Shown in pieces: positions 25,111 through 38,200 of a stretch of 64,000 nucleotides of DNA (within the stretch, counting starts at the first letter, position 1; each line of letters starts with the position of its first letter). Source of the stretch: Synaphobranchus kaupii (taxonomy: Eukaryota; Chordata; Actinopteri; Anguilliformes; Synaphobranchidae); the NCBI GenBank assembly GCA_029718625.1, contig CM056389.1, forward strand, positions 10,650,117-10,714,116. Reading direction: 5' to 3'. The notes beneath the pieces were generated by a model. It searched no databases, was not told where the DNA came from, and worked only from the letters and a program-made list of their open reading frames with translations. A program made the position numbers and the translations under genes.

Positions 25111-28100
25111 AGGCAATCCAAGTATTGTTCCTACTCATACTTCATATTATTATTATTGTTATTAGTTGGGCTGCTGTAGGCATCCAAAGTATTGTTCCTA
25201 CTCATACTTTATATTATTATTAGTTGGGCTGCTGTAGGCAATCCAAGTATTGTTTCTACTCATACTTCATATTATTATTAGTAGTTGGGCTGCTGTAGGC
25301 AGCCCAAGTATTGTTCCTACTCATACTTCATATTATTAGTTGGGCTGCTATAGGCAGCCCAAGTATTGTGCCTACTCATACTTCATATTATTAGTTGGGC
25401 TGCTGTAGGCAGCCCAAGTATTGTGCCTACTCATACTTCATATTATTAGTTGGGCTGCTGTAGGCAGCCCAAGTATTGTTCCTACTCATACTTCATATTA
25501 TTATTATTATTATTAGTTGGGCTGCTGTAGGCAGCCCAAGTATTGTTCCTACTCACACTTCATATTATTATTATTATTAGTTGGGCTGCTGTAGGCATCC
25601 AAAGTATTGTTCCTACTCATACTTTATATTATTATTAGTTGGGCTGCTGTAGGCAGCCCAAGTATTGTTCCTACTCATACTTCATATTATTAGTTGGACT
25701 GCTGTAGGCAGCCCAAGTATTGTTCCTACTCATACTTCATATTATTATTATTATTATTAGTTGGGCTGCTGTAGCCAGCCCAAGTATTGTTCCTACTCAC
25801 ACTTCATATTATTATTATTAGTTGGGCTGCTGTAGGCATCCAAAGTATTGTTCCTACTCATACTTTATATTATTATTAGTTGGGCAGCTGTAGGCAGCCC
25901 AAGTATTGTTCCTACTCATACTTCATATTATTAGTTGGGCTGCTGTAGTCAAGTATTGTTCCTACTCATACTGCACATTATTATTATTAGTTGGGCTGCA
26001 GTAGGCAGCCCAAGTATTGTTCCTACTCATACTTCATATTATTAGTTGGGCTGCTCTAGGCATCCCAAGTATTGTTCCTACTCATACTTTATATTATTAT
26101 TATTAGTTGGGCTGCTGTAGCAGCCCAAGTATTGTTCCTACTCATACTTCATATTATTAGTTGGGCTGCTCTAGGCATCCCAAGTATTGTTCCTACTCAT
26201 ACTTTGTATTATTATTATTAGTTGGGCTGCTGTAGCAGCCCAAGTATTGTTCCTACTCATACTTCATATTATTATTATTATTATTAGTTGGGCTGCTGTA
26301 GGCAGCCCAAGTATTGTTCCTACTCATACTTCATATTATCAGTTGGGCTGCTGTAGGCATCCCAAGTATTGTTCCTACTCATACTTTATATTATTATTAT
26401 TAGTTGGGCTGCTGTAGGCAGGCCAAGTATTGTTCCTACTCATACTTCATATTATTAGTTGGGCTGCTGTAGGCAGCCCATGTATTGTTCCTACTCATAC
26501 TTTATATTATTATTAGTTGGGCTGCTGTAGACATCCAAAGTATTGTTCCTACTCATACTTTATATTATTATTAGTTGGGCTGCTGTAGGCAGCCCAAGTA
26601 TTGTTCCTACTCACACTTCATATTATTATTATTAGTTGGGCTGCTGTAGGCATCCAAAGTATTGTTCCTACTCATACTTTATATTATTATTAGTTGGGCT
26701 GCTGTAGGCAGCCCAAGTATTGTTCCTACTCATACTTCATATTATTAGTTGGGCTGCTGTAGTCAAGTATTGTTCCTACTCATACTTCATATTATTATTA
26801 TTGTTATTAGTTGGGCTGCTGTAGGCAGGCCAAGTATTGTTCCTACTCATACTTCATATTATTAGTTGGGCTGCTGTAGGCAGCCCAAGTATTGTTTCTA
26901 CTCATACTTCATATTATTATTAGTAGTTGGGCTGCTGTAGGCAGCCCAAGTATTGTTCCTACTCATACTTCATATTATTAGTTGGGCTGCTATAGGCAGC
27001 CCAAGTATTGTGCCTACTCATACTTCATATTATTTGTTGGGCTGCTGTAGGCAGCCCAAGTATTGTTCCTACTCATACTTCATATTATTAGTTGGGCTGC
27101 TGTAGGCAGCCCAAGTATTGTTCCTACTCATACTTCATATTATTATTATTATTATTAGTTGGGCTGCTGTAGGCAGCCCAAGTATTGTTCCTACTCATAC
27201 TTCATATTATTATTATTAGTTGGGCTGCTGTAGGCATCCAAAGTATTGTTCCTACTCATACTTTATATTATTATTAGTTGGGCTGCTGTAGGCAGCCCAA
27301 GTATTGTTCCTACTCATACTTCAGATTATTAGTTGGGCTGCTGTAGGCAGCCCAAGTATTGTTCCTACTCATACTTCATATTATTATTAGTTGGGCTGCT
27401 GTAGGCAGCCCAAGTATTGTTCCTACTCACACTTCATATTATTATTATTAGTTGGGCTGCTGTAGGCATCCAAAGTATTGTTCCTACTCATACTTTATAT
27501 TATTATTAGTTGGGCTGCTGTAGGCAGCCCAAGTATTGTTCCTACTCATACTTCATATTATTATTATTAGTTGGACTGCTGTAGGCAGCCCAAGTATTGT
27601 GCCTACTCATACTTCATATTATTAGTTGGGCTGCTGTAGCAGCCCAAGTATTGTTCCTACTCATACTTCATATTATTATTATTATTATTAGTTGGGCTGC
27701 TGTAGGCAGCCCAAGTATTGTTCCTACTCATACTTCATATTATTAGTTGGGCTGCTGTAGGCAGCCCAAGTAATGTTCCTACTCACACTTAATATTATTA
27801 TTATTAGTTGGGCTGCTGTAGGCATCCCAAGTATTGTACCTACTCATACTTTATATTATTATTATTAGTTGGGCTGCTGTAGGCATCCCAAGTATTGTTC
27901 CTACTCATACTTTATATTATTATTATTAGTTGGGCTGCTGTAGGCATCCCAAGTATTGTTCCTACTCATACTTTATATTATTATTATTAGTTGGGCTGCT
28001 GTAGGCAGCCCAAGTATTGTTCCTACTCATACTTTATATTATTATTAGTTGGGCTGCTGTAGGCAGCCCAAGTATTGTTCCTCCTCATACTTCATATTAT

Positions 28101-28224
28101 TATTATTAGTTGGACTGCTGTAGGTAGGCCAAGTATTGTTCCTACTCATACTTCATATTATTAGTTGGGCTGCTGTAGGCAGCCCATGTATTGTTCCTAC
28201 TCATACTTCATATTATTATTAGTT

Positions 28225-28240
28225 GGGCTGCTGTATTGTT
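28225..28240 (+). repeat. Monomer with a 13-bp right-arm deletion (CTGTATTG class)
   Basis: Here CTGTA is followed directly by TTGTTCC. The 13 bp that normally lie between the two GTA trinucleotides are absent, removing the right hairpin arm and the AAGTA link. The same junction occurs near 31,241, 32,985, 41,665, 46,316, 50,541 and 53,806. It is always preceded by a CCCATG monomer and followed by a GCAACCC monomer. Confidence 0.85.
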
Positions 28241-28310
28241 CCTACTCATACTTCATATTATTAGTTGGGCTGCTGTAGGCAACCCAAGTATTGTTCCTTC
28301 TCATACTTCA

Positions 28311-28311
<1 letters not shown>

Positions 28312-28344
<33 letters not shown>
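28312..28344 (+). repeat. (ATT)11 microsatellite in the GCAACCC-tagged monomer
   Basis: Eleven uninterrupted ATT triplets end in the hairpin-less junction AAGTATTG. The tract lies in a monomer tagged GCAACCC and TTCCTTCTC, which recurs at seven places with different triplet numbers. Confidence 0.85.
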
Positions 28345-28346
<2 letters not shown>

Positions 28347-31068
28347 GTATTGTTCCTACTCATACTTCATATTATTATTATTAGTTGGGCTGCTGTAGGC
28401 AGCCCAAGTATTGTTCCTTCTCATACTTCATATTATTATTATTATTATTATTATTATTAAGTATTGTTCCTACTCATACTTCATATTATTATTAGTTGGG
28501 CTGCTGTAGGCAGCCCAAGTATTGTTCCTACTCATACTTCATATTATTATTAGTTGGGCTGCTGTAGGCAGCCCAAGTATTGTTCCTACTCATACTTCAG
28601 ATTTTTAGTTGGGCTGCTATAGGCAGCCCAAGTATTGTTCCTACCAATACTTCATATTATTATTATTAGTTGGGCTGCTGTAGGCAGCCCAAGTATTGTT
28701 CCTACTCATACTTCATATTATTAGTTGGGCTGCTATAGGCAGCCCAAGTATTGTGCCTACTCATACTTCATATTATTAGTTGGGCTGCTGTAGGCAGCCC
28801 AAGTATTGTTCCTACTCATACTTCATATTATTAGTTGGGCTGCTGTAGGCATCCCAAGTATTGTTCCTACTCATACTTCATATTATTATTATTATTAGTT
28901 GGGCTGCTGTAGGCAGCCCAAGTATTGTTCCTACTCATACTTCATATTATTATTATTAGTTGGGCTGCTGTAGGCATCCAAAGTATTGTTCCTACTCATA
29001 CTTTATATTATTATTAGTTGGGCTGCTGTAGGCAGCCCAAGTATTGTTCCTACTCATACTTCATATTATTAGTTGGGCTGCTGTAGTCAAGTATTGTTCC
29101 TACTCATACTTCATATTATTATTATTAGTTGGGCTGCAGTAGGCAGCCCAAGTATTGTTCCTACTCATACTTCATATTATTAGTTGGGCTGCTCTAGGCA
29201 TCCCAAGTATTGTTCCTACTCATACTTTATATTATTATTATTAGTTGGGCGGCTGTAGGCAGCCCAAGTATTGTTCCTACTCACACTTCATATTATTATT
29301 ATTAGTTGGGCTGCTGTAGGCATCCAAAGTATTGTTCCTACTCACACTTCATATTATTATTATTAGTTGGGCTGCTGTAGGCATCCCAAGTATTGTTCCT
29401 ACTCATACTTTATATTATTATTAGTTGGGCTGCTGTAGGCAGCCCAAGTATTGTTCCTACTCATACTTCATATTATTAGTTGGGCTGCTGTAGTCAAGTA
29501 TTGTTCCTACTCATACTTCATATTATTAGTTGGGCTGCTGTAGGCAGCCCAAGTATTGTTCCTACTCATACTTCATATTATTATTATTAGTTGGGCAGCA
29601 GTAGGCAGCCCAAGTATTGTTCCTACTCATACTTCATATTATTAGTTGGGCTGCTCTAGGCATCCCAAGTATTGTTCCTACTCATACGTTATATTATTAT
29701 TATTAGTTGGGCTGCGGTAGGCAATCCAAGTATTGTTCCTACTCATACTTCATATTATTATTATTGTTATTAGTTGGGCTGCTGTAGGCAGGCCAAGTAT
29801 TGTTCCTACTCATACTTCATATTATTAGTTGGGCTGCTGTAGGCAGCCCAAGTATTGTTTCTACTCATACTTCATATTATTATTAGTAGTTGGGCTGCTG
29901 TAGGCAGCCCAAGTATTTTTCCTACTCATACTTCATATTATTAGTTGGGCTGCTATAGGCAGCCCAAGTATTGTGCCTACTCATACTTCATATTATTAGT
30001 TGGGCTGCTGTAGGCAGCCCAAGTATTGTTCCTACTCATACTTCATATTATTAGTTGGGCTGCTCTAGGCATCCCAAGTATTGTTCCTACTCATACTTTA
30101 TATTATTATTATTAGTTGGGCTGCTGTAGCAGCCCAAGTATTGTTCCTACTCATACTTCATATTATTAGTTGGGCTGCTCTAGGCATCCCAAGTATTGTT
30201 CCTACTCATACTTTATATTATTATTATTGGTTGGGCTGCTATAGGCAGCCCAAGTATTGTGCCTACTCATACTTCATATTATTAGTTGGGCTGCTATAGG
30301 CAGCCCAAGTATTGTTCCTACTCATACTTCATATTATTATTATTATTATTAGTTGGGCTGCTGTAGGCAGCCCAAGTATTGTTCCTACTCATACTTCATA
30401 TTATTATTAGTTGGGCTGCTGTAGCCAGCCCAAGTATTGTTCCTACTCACACTTCATATTATTGTTATTAGTTGGGCTGCTGTAGGCATCCAAAGTATTG
30501 TTCCTACTCATACTTTATATTATTATTAGTTGGGCTGCTGTAGGCAATCCAAGTATTGTTCCTACTCATACTTCATATTATTATTATTGTTATTAGTTGG
30601 GCTGCTGTAGGCATCCAAAGTATTGTTCCTACTCATACTTTATATTATTATTAGTTGGGCTGCTGTAGGCAATCCAAGTATTGTTTCTACTCATACTTCA
30701 TATTATTATTAGTAGTTGGGCTGCTGTAGGCAGCCCAAGTATTGTTCCTACTCATACTTCATATTATTAGTTGGGCTGCTATAGGCAGCCCAAGTATTGT
30801 GCCTACTCATACTTCATATTATTAGTTGGGCTGCTGTAGGCAGCCCAAGTATTGTGCCTACTCATACTTCATATTATTAGTTGGGCTGCTGTAGGCAGCC
30901 CAAGTATTGTTCCTACTCATACTTCATATTATTATTATTATTATTAGTTGGGCTGCTGTAGGCAGCCCAAGTATTGTTCCTACTCACACTTCATATTATT
31001 ATTATTATTAGTTGGGCTGCTGTAGGCATCCAAATTATTGTTCCTACTCATACTTTATATTATTATTA

Positions 31069-31092
31069 GTTGGGCTGCTGTAGGCAGTATTG
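31069..31092 (+). repeat. Unique 6-bp right-arm deletion monomer
   Basis: The monomer reads GGCAG followed by TATTG. The six bases CCCAAG between the AG of GCAG and the AG of CCAAG are missing. I saw this spelling only here. The right arm is reduced to GCAG, so the 9-bp stem cannot form. Confidence 0.75.
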
Positions 31093-31142
31093 TTCCTACT
31101 CATACTTCATATTATTAGTTGGGCTGCTGTAGGCAGCCCAAG

Positions 31143-31347
31143 TAATGTTCCTACTCACACTTCATATTATTAGTTGGGCTGCTGTAGGCAGCCCATGTAT
31201 TGTTCCTACTCATACTTCATATTATTATTAGTTGGGCTGCTGTATTGTTCCTACTCATACTTCATATTATTAGTTGGGCTGCTGTAGGCAACCCAAGTAT
31301 TGTTCCTTCTCATACTTCATATTATTATTATTATTATTATTATTATT
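31143..31347 (+). repeat. Shortened TAATG-to-(ATT)9 cassette
   Basis: In full copies the AAGTAATG tag and the CCCATG tag are about 411 bp apart (27,771 to 28,182). Here they are 48 bp apart (31,143 to 31,191). About 363 bp are missing: the three GCATCCC monomers, the CCTCCTC monomer and the GGTAGGCC monomer. The junction falls in the common CTTCATATTATTAG segment, as expected for exchange between two monomers. The cassette ends with (ATT)9 at 31,321-31,347. Confidence 0.8.
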
Positions 31348-31512
31348 AAGTATTGTTCCTACTCATACTTCATATTATTATTATTAGTTGGGCTGCTGTA
31401 GGCATCCAAAGTATTGTTCCTACTCATACTTTATATTATTATTAGTTGGGCTGCTGTAGGCAGCCCAAGTATTGTTCCTACTCATACTTCATATTATTAG
31501 TTGGGCTGCTGT

Positions 31513-34500
31513 AGTCAAGTATTGTTCCTACTCATACTTCATATTATTATTATTGTTATTAGTTGGGCTGCTGTAGGCAGGCCAAGTATTGTTCCTACTC
31601 ATACTTCATATTATTAGTTGGGCTGCTGTAGGCAGCCCAAGTATTGTTTCTACTCATACTTCATATTATTATTAGTAGTTGGGCTGCTGTAGGCAGCCCA
31701 AGTATTGTTCCTACTCATACTTCATATTATTAGTTGGGCTGCTATAGGCAGCCCAAGTATTGTGCCTACTCATACTTCATATTATTTGTTGGGCTGCTGT
31801 AGGCAGCCCAAGTATTGTTCCTACTCATACTTCATATTATTAGTTGGGCTGCTGTAGGCAGCCCAAGTATTGTTCCTACTCATACTTCATATTATTATTA
31901 TTATTATTAGTTGGGCTGCTGTAGGCAGCCCAAGTATTGTTCCTACTCATACTTCATATTATTATTATTAGTTGGGCTGCTGTAGGCATCCAAAGTATTG
32001 TTCCTACTCATACTTTATATTATTATTAGTTGGGCTGCTGTAGGCAGCCCAAGTATTGTTCCTACTCATACTTCAGATTATTAGTTGGGCTGCTGTAGGC
32101 AGCCCAAGTATTGTTCCTACTCATACTTCATATTATTATTAGTTGGGCTGCTGTAGGCAGCCCAAGTATTGTTCCTACTCACACTTCATATTATTATTAT
32201 TAGTTGGGCTGCTGTAGGCATCCAAAGTATTGTTCCTACTCATACTTTATATTATTATTAGTTGGGCTGCTGTAGGCAGCCCAAGTATTGTTCCTACTCA
32301 TACTTCATATTATTATTATTAGTTGGACTGCTGTAGGCAGCCCAAGTATTGTGCCTACTCATACTTCATATTATTAGTTGGGCTGCTGTAGCAGCCCAAG
32401 TATTGTTCCTACTCATACTTCATATTATTATTATTATTATTAGTTGGGCTGCTGTAGGCAGCCCAAGTATTGTTCCTACTCATACTTCATATTATTAGTT
32501 GGGCTGCTGTAGGCAGCCCAAGTAATGTTCCTACTCACACTTCATATTATTATTATTAGTTGGGCTGCTGTAGGCATCCCAAGTATTGTACCTACTCATA
32601 CTTTATATTATTATTATTAGTTGGGCTGCTGTAGGCATCCCAAGTATTGTTCCTACTCATACTTTATATTATTATTATTAGTTGGGCTGCTGTAGGCATC
32701 CCAAGTATTGTTCCTACTCATACTTTATATTATTATTATTAGTTGGGCTGCTGTAGGCAGCCCAAGTATTGTTCCTACTCATACTTTATATTATTATTAG
32801 TTGGGCTGCTGTAGGCAGCCCAAGTATTGTTCCTCCTCATACTTCATATTATTATTATTAGTTGGACTGCTGTAGGTAGGCCAAGTATTGTTCCTACTCA
32901 TACTTCATATTATTAGTTGGGCTGCTGTAGGCAGCCCATGTATTGTTCCTACTCATACTTCATATTATTATTAGTTGGGCTGCTGTATTGTTCCTACTCA
33001 TACTTCATATTATTAGTTGGGCTGCTGTAGGCAACCCAAGTATTGTTCCTTCTCATACTTCATATTATTATTATTATTATTATTATTATTAAGTATTGTT
33101 CCTACTCATACTTCATATTATTATTATTAGTTGGGCTGCTGTAGGCAGCCCAAGTATTGTTCCTTCTCATACTTCATATTATTATTATTATTATTATTAT
33201 TATTAAGTATTGTTCCTACTCATACTTCATATTATTATTAGTTGGGCTGCTGTAGGCAGCCCAAGTATTGTTCCTACTCATACTTCATATTATTATTAGT
33301 TGGGCTGCTGTAGGCAGCCCAAGTATTGTTCCTACTCATACTTCAGATTTTTAGTTGGGCTGCTATAGGCAGCCCAAGTATTGTTCCTACCAATACTTCA
33401 TATTATTATTATTATTAGATGGGCTGCTGTAGGCAGCCCAAGTATTGTTCATACTCATACTTCATATTATTAGTTGGGCTGCTATAGGCAGCCCAAGTAT
33501 TGTGCCTACTCATACTTCATATTATTAGTTGGGCTGCTGTAGGCAGCCCAAGTATTGTTCCTACTCATACTTCATATTATTAGTTGGGCTGCTGTAGGCA
33601 TCCCAAGTATTGTTCCTACTCATACTTCATATTATTATTATTATTAGTTGGGCTGCTGTAGGCAGCCCAAGTATTGTTCCTACTCATACTTCATATTATT
33701 ATTATTAGTTGGGCTGCTGTAGGCATCCAAAGTATTGTTCCTACTCATACTTTATATTATTATTAGTTGGGCTGCTGTAGGCAGCCCAAGTATTGTTCCT
33801 ACTCATACTTCATATTATTAGTTGGGCTGCTGTAGTCAAGTATTGTTCCTACTCATACTTCATATTATTATTATTAGTTGGGCTGCAGTAGGCAGCCCAA
33901 GTATTGTTCCTACTCATACTTCATATTATTAGTTGGGCTGCTCTAGGCATCCCAAGTATTGTTCCTACTCATACTTTATATTATTATTATTAGTTGGGCG
34001 GCTGTAGGCAGCCCAAGTATTGTTCCTACTCACACTTCATATTATTATTATTAGTTGGGCTGCTGTAGGCATCCAAAGTATTGTTCCTACTCACACTTCA
34101 TATTATTATTATTAGTTGGGCTGCTGTAGGCATCCCAAGTATTGTTCCTACTCATACTTTATATTATTATTAGTTGGGCTGCTGTAGGCAGCCCAAGTAT
34201 TGTTCCTACTCATACTTCATATTATTAGTTGGGCTGCTGTAGTCAAGTATTGTTCCTACTCATACTTCATATTATTAGTTGGGCTGCTGTAGGCAGCCCA
34301 AGTATTGTTCCTACTCATACTTCATATTATTATTATTAGTTGGGCAGCAGTAGGCAGCCCAAGTATTGTTCCTACTCATACTTCATATTATTAGTTGGGC
34401 TGCTCTAGGCATCCCAAGTATTGTTCCTACTCATACGTTATATTATTATTATTAGTTGGGCTGCGGTAGGCAATCCAAGTATTGTTCCTACTCATACTTC

Positions 34501-35294
34501 ATATTATTATTATTGTTATTAGTTGGGCTGCTGTAGGCAGGCCAAGTATTGTTCCTACTCATACTTCATATTATTAGTTGGGCTGCTGTAGGCAGCCCAA
34601 GTATTGTTTCTACTCATACTTCATATTATTATTAGTAGTTGGGCTGCTGTAGGCAGCCCAAGTATTTTTCCTACTCATACTTCATATTATTAGTTGGGCT
34701 GCTATAGGCAGCCCAAGTATTGTGCCTACTCATACTTCATATTATTAGTTGGGCTGCTGTAGGCAGCCCAAGTATTGTTCCTACTCATACTTCATATTAT
34801 TAGTTGGGCTGCTCTAGGCATCCCAAGTATTGTTCCTACTCATACTTTATATTATTATTATTAGTTGGGCTGCTGTAGCAGCCCAAGTATTGTTCCTACT
34901 CATACTTCATATTATTAGTTGGGCTGCTCTAGGCATCCCAAGTATTGTTCCTACTCATACTTTATATTATTATTATTGGTTGGGCTGCTATAGGCAGCCC
35001 AAGTATTGTGCCTACTCATACTTCATATTATTAGTTGGGCTGCTATAGGCAGCCCAAGTATTGTTCCTACTCATACTTCATATTATTATTATTATTATTA
35101 GTTGGGCTGCTGTAGGCAGCCCAAGTATTGTTCCTACTCATACTTCATATTATTATTAGTTGGGCTGCTGTAGCCAGCCCAAGTATTGTTCCTACTCACA
35201 CTTCATATTATTGTTATTAGTTGGGCTGCTGTAGGCATCCAAAGTATTGTTCCTACTCATACTTTATATTATTATTAGTTGGGCTGCTGTAGGC
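31513..35294 (+). repeat. 4.75 kb HOR, copy 2 (matching part)
   Basis: It follows copy 1 tag for tag at offsets of 4,752 bp dropping to 4,749 bp; the drift comes from ATT-number differences. Private changes include ATTAGATGGG near 33,415 and GTTCATACTC near 33,450. Beyond 35,294 the order switches to GTAGTCAAG, CTGCAGTAGG, CCTCCTC, TATAGGCAGGCC and then the AGTAGGG / TTCCCACTC / CCTAATCAT trio. Confidence 0.8.
33064..33090 (+). repeat. (ATT)9 microsatellite, paralogous locus
   Basis: This is the 4.75 kb-offset counterpart of the (ATT)11 tract at 28,312, in the same GCAACCC / TTCCTTCTC context, two triplets shorter. A second (ATT)9 follows at 33,178-33,204. Confidence 0.85.
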
Positions 35295-38200
35295 AGCCCA
35301 AGTATTGTTCCTACTCATACTTCATATTATTAGTTGGGCTGCTGTAGTCAAGTATTGTTCCTACTCATACTTCATATTATTATTATTAGTTGGGCTGCAG
35401 TAGGCAGCCCAAGTATTGTTCCTACTCATACTTCATATTATTAGTTGGGCTGCTCTAGGCATCCCAAGTATTGTTCCTCCTCATACTTCATAGTATTATT
35501 ATTAGTTGGGCTGCTGTAGGCAGGCCAAGTATTGTTCCTACTCATACTTCATATTATTAGTTGGGCTGCTATAGGCAGGCCAAGTATTGTGCCTACTCAT
35601 ACTTCATATTATTAGTTGGGCTGCTGTAGGCAGCCCAAGTATTGTTCCTACTCATACTTCATATTATTATTATTATTATTAGTTGGGCTGCTGTAGGCAG
35701 CCCAAGTATTGTTCCTACTCATACTTCATATTATTATTAGTAGGGCTGCTGTAGGCAGCCCAAGTATTGTTCCTACTCACACTTCATATTATTATTATTA
35801 GTTGGGCTGCTGTAGGCATCCAAAGTATTGTTCCTACTCATACTTTATATTATTATTAGTTGGGCTGCTGTAGGCAGCCCAAGTATTGTTCCCACTCATA
35901 CTTCATATTATTAGTTGGGCTGCTGTAGTCAAGTATTGTTCCTAATCATACTTCATATTATTATTATTATTATTATTAAGTATTGTTCCTACTCATACTT
36001 CATATTATTATTATTAGTTGGGCTGCTGTAGGCAGCCCAAGTATTGTTCCTACTCATACTTCATATTATTATTAGTTGGGCTGCTGTAGGCAGCCCAAGT
36101 ATTGTTCCTACTCATACTTCAGATTATTAGTTGGGCTGCTGTAGGCAGCCCAAGTATTGTTCCTACTCATACTTCATATTATTATTAGTTGGGCTGCTGT
36201 AGGCAGCCCAAGTATTGTTCCTACTCACACTTCATATTATTATTATTAGTTGGGCTGCTGTAGGCATCCAAAGAATTGTTCCTACTCATACTTTATATTA
36301 TTATTAGTTGGGCTGCTGTAGGCAGCCCAAGTATTGTTCCTACTCATACTTCATATTATTATTAGTTGGGCTGCTGTAGGCAGCCCAAGTATTGTTCCTA
36401 CTCACACTTCATATTATTATTATTAGTTGGGCTGCTGTAGGCATCCAAAGTATTGTTCCTACTCATTCTTTATATTATTATTAGTTGGGCTGCTGTAGGC
36501 AGCCCAAGTATTGTTCCTACTCACACTTCATATTATTAGTTGGGCTGCTCTAGGCATCCCAAGTATTGTTCCTACTCATACTTTGTATTATTATTATTAG
36601 TTGGGCTGCTGTAGCAGCCCAAGTATTGTTCCTACTCATACTTCATATTATTATTATTATTATTAGTTGGGCTGCTGTAGCAGCCCAAGTATTGTTCCTA
36701 CTCATACTTCATATTATCAGTTGGGCTGCTGTAGGCATCCCAAGTATTGTTCCTACTCATACTTTATATTATTATTATTAGTTGGGCTGCTGTAGCAGCC
36801 CAAGTATTGTTCCTACTCATACTTCATATTATTAGTTGGGCTGCTCTAGGCATCCCAAGTATTGTTCCTACTCATACTTTATATTATTATTATTAGTTGG
36901 GCTGCTGTAGGCATCCCAAGTATTGTTCCTACTCATACTTTATATTATTATTATTAGTTGGGCTGCTGTAGGCAGCCCAAGTATTGTTCCTCCTCATACT
37001 TCATATTATTATTATTAGTTGGGCTGCTGTAGGCAGGCCAAGTATTGTTCCTACTCATACTTCATATTATTAGTTGGGCTGCTGTAGGCAGCCCATGTAT
37101 TGTTCCTACTCATACTTTATATTATTATTAGTTGGGCTGCTGTAGGCATCCAAAGTATTGTTCCTACTCATACTTTATATTATTATTAGTTGGGCTGCTG
37201 TAGGCAGCCCAAGTATTGTTCCTACTCACACTTCATATTATTATTATTAGTTGGGCTGCTGTAGGCATCCAAAGTATTGTTCCTACTCATACTTTATATT
37301 ATTATTAGTTGGGCTGCTGTAGGCAGCCCAAGTATTGTTCCTACTCATACTTCATATTATTAGTTGGGCTGCTGTAGTCAAGTATTGTTCCTACTCATAC
37401 TTCATATTATTATTATTAGTTGGGCTGCAGTAGGCAGCCCAAGTATTGTACCTACTCATACTTCATATTATTAGTTGGGCTGCTCTAGGCATCCCAAGTA
37501 TTGTCCTACTCATACTTTATATTATTATTATTAGTTGGGCTGCTGTAGGCAATCCAAGTATTGTTCCTACTCATACTTCATATTATTATTATTGTTATTA
37601 GTTGGGCTGCTGTAGGCAGGCCAAGTATTGTTCCTACTCATACTTCATATTATTAGTTGGGCTGCTGTAGGCAGCCCAAGTATTGTTTCTACTCATACTT
37701 CATATTATTATTAGTAGTTGGGCTGCTGTAGGCAGCCCAAGTATTGTTCCTACTCATACTTCATATTATTAGTTGGGCTGCTATAGGCAGCCCAAGTATT
37801 GTGCCTACTCATACTTCATATTATTTGTTGGGCTGCTGTAGGCAGCCCAAGTATTGTTCCTACTCATACTTCATATTATTAGTTGGGCTGCTGTAGGCAG
37901 CCCAAGTATTGTTCCTACTCATACTTCATATTATTATTATTATTATTAGTTGGGCTGCTGTAGGCAGCCCAAGTATTGTTCCTACTCATACTTCATATTA
38001 TTATTATTAGTTGGGCTGCTGTAGGCATCCAAAGTATTGTTCCTACTCATACTTTATATTATTATTAGTTGGGCTGCTGTAGGCAGCCCAAGTATTGTTC
38101 CTACTCATACTTCAGATTATTAGTTGGGCTGCTGTAGGCAGCCCAAGTATTGTTCCTACTCATACTTCATATTATTATTAGTTGGGCTGCTGTAGGCAGC

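Larger units (their letters stand above)
26761..31512 (+). repeat. 4.75 kb HOR, copy 1 of the tandem pair
   Basis: It starts at a GTAGTCAAG monomer followed by (ATT)nGTTATTAG and GCAGGCC, and the same marker returns 4,752 bp later. Shared tags include AAGTAATGTTCC (27,771 and 32,523), GGTAGGCC, CCCATG, the CTGTATTG deletion monomer, GCAACCC with a long ATT tract, ACCAATAC, GGGCGGCTG, ATACGTTAT and GTATTTTTCC. Past about 30,545 the pair diverges. Positions 30,542-31,111 instead match 25,111-25,680 (offset 5,431 bp), and 31,143-31,512 is a shortened replay of the TAATG cassette. Confidence 0.8.
23272..36535 (+). repeat. ~13.26 kb super-unit, copy 1
   Basis: The tag sequence of this block is replayed in the same order immediately downstream. 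Matched tags and offsets: the CTTTGTATT region (13,264), the GCAATCC tag 25,111/38,313 (13,202), the GTAGTCAAG-GTTATTAG marker 26,761/40,255 (13,494) and 31,513/44,917 (13,404), TTCCCACTC 35,891/49,110 (13,219), CAGATT 36,120/49,339 (13,219). The offsets drift because each copy has lost or gained a few monomers, but the order is kept. It contains two ~4.7 kb HORs and a chimeric right end near 36,535. Confidence 0.75.

Noticed and set aside
26187..26417. Longest open frames (76-77 codons; also at 39,444, 44,106 and 51,583)
   Set aside because: These stay open because a shortened GTAGCAG monomer keeps the phase for one extra unit. The product is repeat-encoded and low-complexity, with no recognisable domain.
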